From: Coriobacteriia bacterium
GTDB taxonomy: Bacteria; Actinomycetota; Coriobacteriia; Coriobacteriales; RUG033
NCBI GenBank assembly: GCA_015655215.1
Contig: JAATFL010000012.1
Coordinates: 62,001 to 126,000, forward strand
Direction: 5' to 3'
DNA length: 64,000 nucleotides
Made by a program: the position numbers and the translations under genes. Positions 18,329 to 27,393 of this stretch are shown here, piece by piece. The notes under the pieces are model-generated. The model was not told the origin of the DNA, searched no databases, and saw only the letters and a list, made by a program, of their open reading frames with translations. Numbering within the stretch: the first letter of the stretch is position 1; the number at the start of each line of letters is the position of its first letter.

Positions 18329-18571
18329 CTATTGCTGGGGGAACGTTTCGTCCAGATAGGCGATGATATCATCGCTCTCGTACATAGGCTTACCGTCGAT
18401 GAACAGACAGGGGACCTGTGCCATGCCTCCTACGCGTTCAAGTTCTTCGCTAGCCGAGCGGTCGATGCTGACGTCGCGCATGGGAATTGAGATTTCGTGA
18501 CGGGACATGAACGTCATCACCTTACGGCAGTACGGGCAGGTTGGCTTCATGTACAGGACCAGGTCGCTCAT
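18329..18571 (-). CDS. Glutaredoxin-like thiol-disulfide oxidoreductase
   Basis: An 80-residue thioredoxin-fold protein with the dithiol active site CPYC at residues 12-15, the cis-proline motif QVPCLFIDG and the glutathione-binding-like region YESDDIIAYLDE. These are the three glutaredoxin hallmarks, and the length fits a small glutaredoxin. Because actinobacteria often lack glutathione, its electron donor may be a different thiol or a reductase; that is inference. It stands alone on the minus strand, convergent with the polysaccharide locus. Confidence 0.9.
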   Translation of the reverse strand: MSDLVLYMKPTCPYCRKVMTFMSRHEISIPMRDVSIDRSASEELERVGGMAQVPCLFIDGKPMYESDDIIAYLDETFPQQ

Positions 18572-18945
18572 GGGATGCTCCTTGTCATCAGGGTCTTTTC
18601 GGTGTAGAGCAATTCAAGAGTATACTCCCGAACGATAGCATGGGGGTTTCATGCTATCCGACTGTTGCCATGGTTCCGGCGCTTCGGCGTCATCACATAG
18701 CCGCTCGGTCGCCGTCGATCCGAGCTCCCCGCCCGCCGCTTGCCGTACCTGCCGTCCCTCGAAGCGTCTGGGCGACTGCGGCCCGCCAGTCGTATCGGCT
18801 ACACCGTCTCACCTGCTATAGTTTGCCACACCGTTGCACCGCGGCCGCAGACCATCTGTGCACTGCCATGCACGGGGTGTCGTACAGCGCGCCACGTCAA
18901 CCGAACCATCGATCCACGCCCATGGCGTCTTGAGGGGGCCAACGT
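18572..18945. other. Intergenic region with a 9-bp hairpin
   Basis: No convincing gene lies in these 374 bases. A perfect 9-base inverted repeat, GATAGCATG at 18634-18642 and CATGCTATC at 18650-18658 around a 7-base loop, and a palindrome GAGTATACTC at 18618-18627 lie in the upstream region of the minus-strand glutaredoxin. They could be operator or promoter elements for it. The remaining stretch shows only low-quality open frames. Confidence 0.45.
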
Positions 18946-19917
18946 ATGCATGCAGTGTCTCAGGGAGGGGGAGTGTCTCGTGCTGACCAGCAGCCGACAG
19001 GGGACATGCGGCGGACTGCACTCCTCTCGTCCGTCGCCTTGCAGCACATCTGCACGACGCTTGAGTGCAGTCCGCGGGAGATCGTCAACGTGCGGGCGCT
19101 CAAGAGGGGTCACACCAACACGAGCTATCTCTTCGATGTCGATACCCGGTATTCCACCTCGAATCATTACATCTATCGTGAACCGGGGGCGGGTACCGAG
19201 CGGATCATCGATCGCGAGCGTGAGGCATTCGCCCAGCGTGCCGCCGATGACCTCGGTCTTGACGGGACCACCATCGCCCTCAACGCCGTTGAGGGCTGGA
19301 AGCTCTCGCGCTTCATACCTGGCGGCATCGATTTCTCATATCGCAATCCTTCTCAGGTCAGGCAGGCGTGTGGGCTTCTTCGCCGCCTCCATGACGCGGC
19401 CATACCCTGTCCCTGGAACACCGATGTGGCTCAGGGCAACGCCGACTTGCACCGATTGCTGGGCGAACAGGGCGTCGGCGATCGCTACGACCTGGCCAAG
19501 ATCGAGAGCGACATCGAGGATATCCAACGTGGCACGGACCGAGATGGCGTCTCCAAGGTGCTCTGCCACAACGATGCCTGCGACATGAACTTTCTCGTCA
19601 CCCCCGGTGAGATGCGTCTCATCGACTGGGAATATGGGGGACAGGCCGATCCTGGTACCGATCTCGCCTCTTTCATCTGTGGTATCCGACACACCGATGA
19701 CGAGGTCGCCGCCATCCTTGTCGCTTATTTTGGTCGTACGCCAACCGAATCCGAGTGGCGTCATGCGATTGGTTGCATAGCACTTTATTGCTACCATTGG
19801 CTTCTATGGGCGGAATACCGTGAGACGCAGGGGATGGTGGGGAACCACATGCCGGCCATCTGGGTCGACTACGCCAAGGAGTACGTACCGCTGGCCCGTT
19901 CGCTCTACCGGGATTGA
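18946..19917 (+). CDS. LicA-like choline kinase / aminoglycoside-phosphotransferase-fold kinase
   Basis: A 323-residue small-molecule kinase. It carries YREPGAGTERIIDREREA, typical of bacterial LicA-type choline kinases, the catalytic Brenner motif LCHNDACDMNFLV (catalytic Asp, then Asn) and the metal-binding LIDWEYGGQADPGTDLA. In other bacteria LicA phosphorylates choline for phosphocholine decoration of surface glycans or teichoic acids. No cytidylyltransferase or transferase partner (LicC, LicD) is next to it, so choline is the most likely but not the only possible substrate. The start at 18946 has GAGGGGG 7 bases upstream; an in-frame ATG at 19006 is an alternative. Confidence 0.75.
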   Translation: MHAVSQGGGVSRADQQPTGDMRRTALLSSVALQHICTTLECSPREIVNVRALKRGHTNTSYLFDVDTRYSTSNHYIYREPGAGTERIIDREREAFAQRAADDLGLDGTTIALNAVEGWKLSRFIPGGIDFSYRNPSQVRQACGLLRRLHDAAIPCPWNTDVAQGNADLHRLLGEQGVGDRYDLAKIESDIEDIQRGTDRDGVSKVLCHNDACDMNFLVTPGEMRLIDWEYGGQADPGTDLASFICGIRHTDDEVAAILVAYFGRTPTESEWRHAIGCIALYCYHWLLWAEYRETQGMVGNHMPAIWVDYAKEYVPLARSLYRD

Positions 19918-19957
19918 CGGCTCCCGACGAGATAGGCGATGTCAAGAGAGCAGGGCG

Positions 19958-20010
19958 ATTCGACGAATATGCACCACATGGTATAAACTATTCCCACCGT
20001 GCATGTGGTG
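19958..20010 (+). promoter_or_regulatory. Putative argR promoter with overlapping palindromes
   Basis: TTCGAC (19959-19964) and TATAAA (19982-19987) are separated by 17 bases and make a reasonable promoter 100 bases before argR. The -35 lies in the palindrome ATTCGACGAAT (19958-19968). A 9-base inverted repeat, CACCACATG at 19972-19980 and CATGTGGTG at 20002-20010, flanks the -10 and the expected start point, which is where a repressor would bind. Confidence 0.45.
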
Positions 20011-20085
20011 GATTCATACGGTTGCCGTCGATGACGCATCCTCCTCACCGAGATTCTTGGGGACAGTTGGCACAGAAGGAGAGAG

Positions 20086-20565
20086 ATGGCTCGTAAACGC
20101 AATAACCGGCAGGAAGCGATCCGTGAGATCGTTCGGGAACGTCGTATAAGGGCCCAACGGGAACTTGTCACCTCGCTCCAGGAACGGGGCTTTGACTGCA
20201 CGCAGGCCACGGTGTCGCGTGATGTCACCGAGATGGGTCTCGAGAAACTTCCCGATGGGGTCTATGTGCTCGCGGAGGACCTGCACCTCAAGCGGATGGT
20301 GTCCGACATGGCCATCGACGTGCAGCACAGCGGCAACTTGGTTTTGGTGAAGACGGTTCCCGGCTCTGCACCAGGCGTTGCGAAGGCGATCGAGGGCGCG
20401 GAGTTCCCCGATGTCCTGGGATCGGTCGCAGGAGATGATACCATCATTCTGGTTACCGCAGACGAGACGAGAGCTGTCAAGGTAGGGGATGCCATCCTCA
20501 AGATCATCCCCTTGAAGTCATCCGACGGCGCTCGTCTCGCCATACCCTTCATGACCTCTCACTAG
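20086..20565 (+). CDS. argR: Arginine repressor
   Basis: A 159-residue transcription factor that senses arginine. The N-terminal winged helix-turn-helix includes RREL-type residues and the recognition element CTQATVSRDVTEMGL; the C-terminal hexamerisation and arginine-binding domain includes VKTVPGSAPGVAKAID-like residues and GSVAGDDTIILV. The ATG follows GAAGGAGAG. It lies upstream of argH, a likely target, with only a small membrane-protein gene between them. The palindromes in front of it suggest autoregulation, although they do not closely match the classical ARG box. Confidence 0.93.
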   Translation: MARKRNNRQEAIREIVRERRIRAQRELVTSLQERGFDCTQATVSRDVTEMGLEKLPDGVYVLAEDLHLKRMVSDMAIDVQHSGNLVLVKTVPGSAPGVAKAIEGAEFPDVLGSVAGDDTIILVTADETRAVKVGDAILKIIPLKSSDGARLAIPFMTSH

Positions 20566-20825
20566 GAAGGGAAACCGTCCTTTGTATCTGGTCCGTGAGA
20601 TGGACGCCCTCCGCCATGCGCAGCCCTGACGTTCGATTCGGGTCATGCCTCACCGCACCGGCGAATTCGAGCCGAGGTTTCCATGAAACGCGCCGTTCGC
20701 GCATTCACTCTGGAAATCACCGTATACCTGGCCATGGAGGTGGATACTCACGATATGATCTTTCATGAGCTGTTGCGGAAGGGTTGACAGCTTCGGTATG
20801 ATTTATCGATAGGAAGGGAAGACCG

Positions 20826-21020
20826 ATGGACTCGTTTCTGTTCGCATCCTTACACGTGGTTATCATCACCGTCATTCTGCTGCTGCCCGTGGCGCTCATA
20901 GCCTTGCTCGTCTACTATTTCGTATCCACGCGGAAGAAGCGACGTGTGACATCCAACGCCGCCACGAAGGCTGCGGCCACCTCGACCGGACAGGGTTCGC
21001 ACGGCACCAAGGAGAAGTAG
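20826..21020 (+). CDS. Small single-pass membrane protein
   Basis: A 64-residue protein with a membrane segment at about residues 8-33 and a basic, then Ala/Thr-rich, cytosolic tail beginning STRKKRR. It has a good ribosome site (AGGAAGGGAAG) and ends five bases before argH, so it is probably translated from the same transcript. TTGCGG and TATGAT, 18 bases apart at 20773-20802, are a possible promoter. I do not recognise a family; small size and coupling to argH are the only clues to function. Confidence 0.6.
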   Translation: MDSFLFASLHVVIITVILLLPVALIALLVYYFVSTRKKRRVTSNAATKAAATSTGQGSHGTKEK

Positions 21021-21025
21021 GGATC

Positions 21026-22465
21026 ATGGAAAGCGCAGATAACCCGACCACCCCTGAGCGCAAGGCGCTTTGGGGTGGTCGTTTCGAAGGTCATCCTCAA
21101 GAGTTCACCCAGCGTTTTGGCGCGTCGCTCCCGGTCGACCGTCGCATGTGGCGTGAGGACATCAGGGGTTCGCAGGCCCATGCTCGCATGCTTGGCAGGC
21201 AAGGTGTCCTCTCGAAGGAGGACGTCGAGAGCATCGTCGCCGGTCTTGATAAGGTGGGCGCACGCATCGAATCAGGTGAGTTCGTCTGGGATGTCGAGGA
21301 TGAGGACATCCACATGGCTATCGAGCGCTCCCTCACCGCGGACATCGGTGACGCTGGTGGACGTTTGCACACCGCACGCTCCCGAAACGACCAGGTGGCG
21401 ACCGACGCGCGCCTTTACGCCAAGGAACTGGCCCTCGACCTTGCGGACTCGCTGCTCGCCATCCGGAGCACCCTGGTCGAGGTCGCTGCCAAGAACCCCG
21501 GAGCCGTCATGCCGGGGTACACGCATATGCAGCGAGCGCAACCGGTGCTTTTCGCTCACCATATGCTCGCATACTCCTGGATGTTCGCCCGTGATTTCAC
21601 TCGCGTGATGGCCGCCTATGACGCCGCGGATACGCTTCCCCTCGGCAGCGCCGCACTTGCGGGCACGACATATCCTCTCGACCGGTCGTATGTGGCCGAG
21701 CAGCTTGGGTTCGCCGCCGTCTCTCAGAACTCGCTCGATGCGGTGAGCGATCGCGACTTCCTGCTCGATTTGGACTATGCCTGTAGCGTGGGAATGGTAC
21801 ACCTGTCGCGCTTGGCCGAGGAACTCGTGCTGTGGTCCACGGGCGAGTTCGGATTCGTCACGATGTCGGATGCCTACTCCACAGGCTCATCCATCATGCC
21901 CCAGAAGAAGAACCCCGACTTCGCCGAGCTGGTCCGTGGCAAGTCGGGTCGAGTGGTTGGCCACCTCGTGGCGTTGCTCGTCACGCTCAAGGGTCTGCCG
22001 TTGGCATACAACAAGGATATGCAGGAGGACAAGGAAGGCGTGTTCGACGCCGTCGACACCTTATCGGACTGCCTCAAGGTGATGGATGGCATGGTCGCGA
22101 CGATGCATATCAACATCGAGGCCATGCGTGCGGATGCACAGGGGGGCTTCATGGCGGCGACCGACCTTGCCGATTATCTGGTGGGAAAGGGGCTGCCCTT
22201 CAGACAAGCGCACGAGGTGGTGGGACGTATCGTGCTCGAATGTGAGAAGGCCGATCGCACGCTGCAGTCGCTTACCCCATCGGAGCTGGGGGGCTTCTCT
22301 GACCTGTTCGACGATGACGCGATTAAGGCGGTTGATATCGATCGCGTCGTGGCGCGCCGTACGACGGTTGGGGGTACCGGCCATGATGCCGTGGCGGCTC
22401 AGCTTGCACGGGCTTGCGAGCTTCTCGCGAAAGACGTGTCCCGCGTCAAGGCACTGAGAGGCTGA
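21026..22465 (+). CDS. argH: Argininosuccinate lyase
   Basis: Catalyses the final step of arginine synthesis, cleaving argininosuccinate to arginine and fumarate in the cytosol. The 479-residue protein has the N-terminal LWGGRFEG, the active-site region HTARSRNDQVATD, TPGYTHMQRAQP-like residues (MPGYTHMQRAQPV) and the fumarase/aspartase superfamily signature GSSIMPQKKNPD. Length is normal. No other arginine biosynthesis gene is in the window apart from argR. It ends at a strong bidirectional terminator shared with the convergent penicillin-binding protein gene. Confidence 0.96.
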   Translation: MESADNPTTPERKALWGGRFEGHPQEFTQRFGASLPVDRRMWREDIRGSQAHARMLGRQGVLSKEDVESIVAGLDKVGARIESGEFVWDVEDEDIHMAIERSLTADIGDAGGRLHTARSRNDQVATDARLYAKELALDLADSLLAIRSTLVEVAAKNPGAVMPGYTHMQRAQPVLFAHHMLAYSWMFARDFTRVMAAYDAADTLPLGSAALAGTTYPLDRSYVAEQLGFAAVSQNSLDAVSDRDFLLDLDYACSVGMVHLSRLAEELVLWSTGEFGFVTMSDAYSTGSSIMPQKKNPDFAELVRGKSGRVVGHLVALLVTLKGLPLAYNKDMQEDKEGVFDAVDTLSDCLKVMDGMVATMHINIEAMRADAQGGFMAATDLADYLVGKGLPFRQAHEVVGRIVLECEKADRTLQSLTPSELGGFSDLFDDDAIKAVDIDRVVARRTTVGGTGHDAVAAQLARACELLAKDVSRVKALRG

Positions 22466-22488
22466 TGCGGGCGTCTTCGGTCGAAGGG

Positions 22489-22534
22489 AAAACAGGGAAG
22501 GGGTCGGCTGTCATGCCGACCCCTTCCCTGTTTT
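22489..22534. terminator. Bidirectional intrinsic terminator (20-bp arms)
   Basis: Positions 22489-22508 and 22515-22534 are perfect reverse complements around a 6-base loop. The stem begins with AAAA and ends with TTTT, so it works as an intrinsic terminator in both directions. It lies between the convergent argH and penicillin-binding protein genes. Confidence 0.9.
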
Positions 22535-22560
22535 CGATCCCACCTTGTATCCGACGGGAT

Positions 22561-24666
22561 CTATGCGTTGTTGTTGCCATTCGTCTCGGTGTTCGTGGCC
22601 GTGTTGTTGCTACTCGTCTCGGTGTTCGTGTTGGTGGTGGTGTCGCCACTCGTCTCGGTGTTCGTGTTGGTGGTGTTGCTCGTGGTGTCCGTGGTCGTTG
22701 TGGTCTTGCTCGTGTTGGTGGTGTTGCTCGTCTTTCCGGTGCTGGACGTGGTACCTCTCAATGCCGTGCTCCATGTGCTCGTGTCATAGGTGGGTGTCGA
22801 CGCCGTGGCGAACTCCTCGATCGTGCTGTCGGCCAGCGCAGCTGTCATGTACTGCTTCCAGACCGGTCCGCACGTGGTACCTCCATAGCCGTACACGCCA
22901 TCGTAGTAGATCTTCGTCTCCGTGCGGTAGCCCAGCCATACCGCCGTGGATAGTTGTGGGGTGTATCCGATGAACCAGTTGTCCCGGTTCTCCTCTGACG
23001 TACCGGTCTTGCCTGCTGCGACCTGACCGGAACTCAACTCGGCCGTGGTGCCCGTGCCATCGGTGACCACCCCTTCGAGCACTTGCGTTGTCGCATAGGC
23101 GATCTCGGGCGTGATGGCCTGCACGTCGGTCGTCTGGTTCTGGTAGAGCACGGTGCCGTCGGGGTCTACCACGCTGGTGATGGCCACGGGGGCGCGGTAG
23201 ACCCCGCCTGCGGCGAGGGTGGCATAGGCGCTGGCCATCTCAAGGGTGTTCACGCCGGAGACGCCCAGTGTGAGGGAGTCGTAGGAGACCAGGTCGCTGG
23301 TGATGCCCATGTCATGGGCCACGCTCACGACGGACTGTGCACCTATCGCATCGATAAGGCGTGCGTATACGGTGTTGATCGAGGTCCAGGTGGCATATTT
23401 GAGCGTCACGTCCCCGGACGCCTCTCCCTCCATGTTGTTCACCGTCCAGTTACCGATGGTCGCCGGGGAGTTGGCGTTGATGTAGGTGTCTGGCGAAACG
23501 CCTGCCTGCAAGGCCGCGATCAACGTGAAGGTCTTGAACGAAGAACCTGCCTGGCGGGACATCTGCGTCGCGAGGTTGAACTGATCGGTGCTGTAATCCT
23601 GTCCCCCTACCATCGCCACGATGTACCCGTTCGACGGGTCGATCGAGGTGAGTGAATACTCGAGACCGCTGTCCTGGCCCTCGAGCCCATCGGTGCAGGC
23701 TTCCTCGGCTGCGGTCTGGTCTGCGGAGTTGAGGGTCGTGTAGATGGTGAGGCCGCCCTTGAAGACCTCCGAATCGGTGAAATCCTGAGCGAGCAGGGTC
23801 TTGACGTAGGCGACGAAGTAGGGTGCGGCGTAGATCCCATTATCGGTGGTGGTGGAGACGTTGAGTGTGAGGGGCTCCGCACACGCCTCGTCGTATTGCT
23901 CCTGGGTGATGTCCCCGGCGCTGAGCATACGTGCGAGCACCACGTTGCGTCGCGCCTTCGCGGCGTCGGGATTGTAGACGGGGTTGAGGTACGTGGGGGA
24001 CTGCGGAAGACCAACGAGCGTGGCCGCCTCCGCCAACGTGAGATCGGATGCGGATTTCGAGAAGTAGTGCTGCGCCGCCGCCTCGATACCATATGCGCCA
24101 TCACCGTAGTTGATGGTGTTGAGGTACATCATCAGGATATCGTCCTTGCTGTATATCTTCTCGACCTGAAGGGCGAGGTAGGCTTCGCGAACCTTGCGCT
24201 TCAGCGTCACGTCCGTCATCTCATCGAGCAGCAGCGTGTTGCGCACGTATTGTTGCGTGATGGTCGAGGCGCCTTCCGAGTTGCCTTCAAGCTGCGCGAT
24301 GATGGCACGTCCGATGCCCTGGATGTCGATGCCGTTGTGCTGGTAGAAGCGAACATCCTCCGTGTCGACGGTGCCATCGAGCACGTAACTGCTCACCTTG
24401 TCGATCGTGGTGGGGTCGCGGTTCTCCGAGGCGAACTCGGCGAGGAGGACCCCGTCTGCCGAGTAGACCTTGGAGGGAGTGGCGACCGCGTAGGCGCTTG
24501 CATCCGTGTAGTCGGGAAGGTCGGTGAGCCAGCTATCGCACAGCTTGATCATTCCCACGACACCGGCGCCGGTCACGATGACCAACCCCAGCAAGATGCT
24601 CAGAACAGCGAAGAGCACTCCATGCGGTCTACCTTCTCGGCGGGCTTTTCTCACTCGCGAAGTCAT
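22561..24666 (-). CDS. Class A penicillin-binding protein (transglycosylase and transpeptidase)
   Basis: A 701-residue bifunctional peptidoglycan synthase anchored by one N-terminal membrane segment (about residues 17-41). The GT51 domain (about 75-255) has the catalytic-glutamate region TEDVRFYQHNGID and EGASTITQQYVRN; the transpeptidase domain has the catalytic serine in GSSFKTFTLI and KTGTSEENRDNWFIGYT. The last roughly 65 residues are almost entirely Thr, Asn and Ser with short repeats, probably a wall-spanning or flexible outer tail. The start at 24666 is preferred over the upstream frame at 24699 because AGGAGG lies five bases before it. Confidence 0.94.
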   Translation of the reverse strand: MTSRVRKARREGRPHGVLFAVLSILLGLVIVTGAGVVGMIKLCDSWLTDLPDYTDASAYAVATPSKVYSADGVLLAEFASENRDPTTIDKVSSYVLDGTVDTEDVRFYQHNGIDIQGIGRAIIAQLEGNSEGASTITQQYVRNTLLLDEMTDVTLKRKVREAYLALQVEKIYSKDDILMMYLNTINYGDGAYGIEAAAQHYFSKSASDLTLAEAATLVGLPQSPTYLNPVYNPDAAKARRNVVLARMLSAGDITQEQYDEACAEPLTLNVSTTTDNGIYAAPYFVAYVKTLLAQDFTDSEVFKGGLTIYTTLNSADQTAAEEACTDGLEGQDSGLEYSLTSIDPSNGYIVAMVGGQDYSTDQFNLATQMSRQAGSSFKTFTLIAALQAGVSPDTYINANSPATIGNWTVNNMEGEASGDVTLKYATWTSINTVYARLIDAIGAQSVVSVAHDMGITSDLVSYDSLTLGVSGVNTLEMASAYATLAAGGVYRAPVAITSVVDPDGTVLYQNQTTDVQAITPEIAYATTQVLEGVVTDGTGTTAELSSGQVAAGKTGTSEENRDNWFIGYTPQLSTAVWLGYRTETKIYYDGVYGYGGTTCGPVWKQYMTAALADSTIEEFATASTPTYDTSTWSTALRGTTSSTGKTSNTTNTSKTTTTTDTTSNTTNTNTETSGDTTTNTNTETSSNNTATNTETNGNNNA
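22585..22745. repeat. Imperfect tandem repeats coding for the Thr/Asn-rich tail of the penicillin-binding protein
   Basis: The 18-mer CTCGTCTCGGTGTTCGTG occurs at 22613-22630 and again at 22649-22666, a 36-base period equal to 12 residues, with degenerate copies on both sides (CTCGGTGTTCGTG near 22586, GTGTTGGTGGTGTTGCTCGT twice near 22666-22732). The period keeps the reading frame, so copy-number changes would lengthen or shorten the tail. Confidence 0.75.
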
Positions 24667-24873
24667 GTAGCCTCCTGTCTCGTAACGAACGATTATCACC
24701 TAACGGCCGCGGTTTTACCAGGTATGATGCCAGGTGACGTCCGTTGAGGAGTCTCGACGGGTAGTTGTCCAGAAAAAACACACTTCCCCGCGTGCGACGT
24801 GAGGAAGGATCTCCTGCAATCGACCTGCGCCGCGTCCACGATGGATGCGGTTCCTTCGACACGAAAGGCCTCC

Positions 24874-27393
24874 ATGTCTCAAGACGGTGCACCGATACTC
24901 GAACTGCTCGCCCCGGCGGGGACGGAGGAGGCGGCTTGTGCGGCGCTTGCAAACGGCGCCGATGCCGTCTACCTGGGGCTGGAGGAGTTCAACGCACGGC
25001 GTAATGCCGACAACCTCACGATCGAGGCGCTGGGGCGCGTGTGTCGCCTCGCACATCTGGGCGGTCAGCGCGTCTACCTCGCGATGAACACGGCGCTGCT
25101 GGAGGGCGAGGTCGCACGTGCCCTCGACCTCGTCGATGCTGCATGGGGGGTGGGCATCGATGCGGTTATCGTGCAGGACCTCGGCTTCCTGGCTGCGTTG
25201 CGCGAGCATATGCCCTGGGTCGACGTCCACGCTTCGACGCAGATGAACGTTCACGATGCCCATGGGGTGGCCCTTCTGCGCGACCTTGGTGCGACCCGGG
25301 TGACACTGGCACGCGAGCTGTCGCTCGAGGAACTCGTACCCCTCACCGCGCTGGGTGTTGAGATCGAGGTCTTCGGACATGGCGCGTTGTGCGTGTGCTA
25401 TTCCGGGCAATGCCTGATGTCGAGTCTCATCGGCCGTCGTTCGGCGAATCGTGGGCTGTGCGCGCAGGCCTGCCGCCTGCCCTGGACGCTCGCGGACGGC
25501 GCCGGCGATGCGGCGGTCGATCCCGAGGAGGTGGGTCGCTACCTGCTCTCGCCGCACGACCTCGCCACCATCGGAATCATTCCCGACCTCTTGGAGATTG
25601 GCATCGCATCACTCAAGATCGAGGGACGGATGAAGTCCCCCGAGTACGTGGCTATCGTGACGGGCACGTATCGAGCGGTGCTCGACCGTGCCCTGGCGGC
25701 GAGGGATGCCGCCACGATCGCCTCGACCGCAGACGTTCCCACCTCCACTCCCACCGATGAGGAGCTCGACTCCCTGGCGGAGGCGTTCTCGCGCGGCTTT
25801 ACCACCGGGTATCTGCAAGGCGAACGCGGTAACGCGCTCATGGGCTACAAACGCCCCAACAACCGAGGCGTGCGCGTGGGTCGCGTCTCCGCACTGGGCG
25901 ATGGTCTGGTGACGCTCTCGATCGAGCGCGGCATCGCGGTGGGTGATACGCTCGAGTACTGGACGAGTCGGGGGACCATCGTCGAGGAGGTCACCTCCCT
26001 CATGCTCGATGGCGAGCAGGTGGACGCGGTCTTGGCGGGAGCCTCTCCGCAACTGGTCGTCCATCGCCCGGTTGCTCCGAGCGATCGGGTCTTCCGCGTG
26101 CGCAACGGTCGGCTTTCGGCCAGGGCGCGTGACAGCTTCGAGGGTTTTGTCGGTCGGACGCACCCGGTGGTGGCAGAGGTGACCCTCCTCGTCGGCCAAC
26201 CCCTGCGCATCGCGTTCACCGATGAGCAGGGTAACCGTGGCGAGGCCCTCGGCCCCCTGGTCGAGCCCGCTCGCACCAAGCCGGTGCGCGAAGAGGACGT
26301 GCGCGTGCACGTGGGTCGTTTGGGTGGGACCCCGTACGAGGTCATCTCCTGGTCACTGGACGTCGACTCCGCCGCCGGCGTGGGCTTCTCGCAACTCCAT
26401 CATGTGCGCCGCGATGCGCTCGCCGCACTCGAGGAGCGGATCCTCGAATCGTGGTCGAGCAGGGTCACGCCATACGTCCCGAGCGCGGTTTTGCCCGTGG
26501 GCACCTCACCGTGCGTTTCGCGCCGCGATGCGCCGACCCTTTCCCCGCGATCCGCAGAGTCCGTCCCACTCCCTCGGATCGCCGTTCTCGGTAACCGGGG
26601 AAACGCATCGGCCATCGCCGAGGAGGTGGCGCATCTCGATGGCGCGTACCTCGAGTTGCCAGCCGTCGATCTTGCCTTCGAGGATGCCGGCGCGACCCGA
26701 CCGGACGCCGACTGCATCTTCCTGCCCAACATCTGCCATGACGGTGGGGACAAAAGGGTGCTCGACCTCGTCGGCCCTGGTGTGCGCGTCGTCGCCGACA
26801 ACCTGAGCCTGCTCGATGAGTGCGTGCGTCGAGGTGCCGTGGTGGAAGCGGGCCCCCATATCCCCATATGGAACCGTGAGGCCGTCGCCCTCGTCGACAG
26901 CCTGGGGGCTCGGCGCATCTGGCTCTCGCCGGAACTCTCGTTGGCGCAGGTCCGCGAGCTCGCGGCCATCTCGTCGCTGCCACTGGGACTCACCGTCACC
27001 GGCGCCCAGGAGTTGATGGTGACCGAGCACTGCGAGCTCATGTCCATGGGGCCATGTACGCACGACTGCCCCACCTGCCCTCGTCGAAGCGAGCACCGCT
27101 ACCTGATCGATCGCAAGGACTATCGCTTTCCGGTGCGCACCGACGCCGTCGGCCGCGGGCACGTCTACAACTCCGCGCCACTCGACGTTCTCTTCGCGTT
27201 GCCCGACCTCATCGTGGCCGGCATCTCGGCGATCCGCATCGATGCGACCCTGCTCGATGGGGAGCAGGCACGTGCGGTGCTGCATCGCGCGTTGAGGGCC
27301 CGCGAGTCGACCCGGACTGGCCATGCGTCTGGCGATGCCATCGACAAGGTGCCAGGCGCCACGACCGGTCACCTGTTCCGAGGCGTGCTGTGA
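24874..27393 (+). CDS. U32-family protein with DUF3656-like C-terminal region (RlhA/TrhP-type RNA hydroxylation)
   Basis: An 839-residue protein of the peptidase U32 family. The N-terminus ELLAPAGTEEAACAAL, DADAVYLG-like residues (GADAVYLGLEEFNAR) and HASTQMNVHD are family landmarks. The cysteine-rich signature CVCYSGQCLMSSLIGRRS, followed by NRGLCAQACR, is where iron-sulfur ligands lie in RlhA and TrhP. The long C-terminal half resembles the DUF3656 arrangement of RlhA, and a second Cys cluster, CTHDCPTC, is near residue 727. Characterised relatives hydroxylate cytidine in 23S rRNA or uridine in tRNA wobble positions. Older databases call these collagenases, which is probably wrong here. The start at 24874 follows AAAGG; upstream in-frame starts exist at 24799 and 24841. 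Confidence 0.85.
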   Translation: MSQDGAPILELLAPAGTEEAACAALANGADAVYLGLEEFNARRNADNLTIEALGRVCRLAHLGGQRVYLAMNTALLEGEVARALDLVDAAWGVGIDAVIVQDLGFLAALREHMPWVDVHASTQMNVHDAHGVALLRDLGATRVTLARELSLEELVPLTALGVEIEVFGHGALCVCYSGQCLMSSLIGRRSANRGLCAQACRLPWTLADGAGDAAVDPEEVGRYLLSPHDLATIGIIPDLLEIGIASLKIEGRMKSPEYVAIVTGTYRAVLDRALAARDAATIASTADVPTSTPTDEELDSLAEAFSRGFTTGYLQGERGNALMGYKRPNNRGVRVGRVSALGDGLVTLSIERGIAVGDTLEYWTSRGTIVEEVTSLMLDGEQVDAVLAGASPQLVVHRPVAPSDRVFRVRNGRLSARARDSFEGFVGRTHPVVAEVTLLVGQPLRIAFTDEQGNRGEALGPLVEPARTKPVREEDVRVHVGRLGGTPYEVISWSLDVDSAAGVGFSQLHHVRRDALAALEERILESWSSRVTPYVPSAVLPVGTSPCVSRRDAPTLSPRSAESVPLPRIAVLGNRGNASAIAEEVAHLDGAYLELPAVDLAFEDAGATRPDADCIFLPNICHDGGDKRVLDLVGPGVRVVADNLSLLDECVRRGAVVEAGPHIPIWNREAVALVDSLGARRIWLSPELSLAQVRELAAISSLPLGLTVTGAQELMVTEHCELMSMGPCTHDCPTCPRRSEHRYLIDRKDYRFPVRTDAVGRGHVYNSAPLDVLFALPDLIVAGISAIRIDATLLDGEQARAVLHRALRARESTRTGHASGDAIDKVPGATTGHLFRGVL

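Noticed and set aside
18541-18933. Plus-strand frame of 130 codons before the choline kinase gene.
   Set aside because: Composition is unlike a real protein, it overlaps the glutaredoxin gene start and has no ribosome site.
22585-22745. CRISPR-like periodic repeat.
   Set aside because: The repeats are coding, in frame, degenerate and have no unique spacers.
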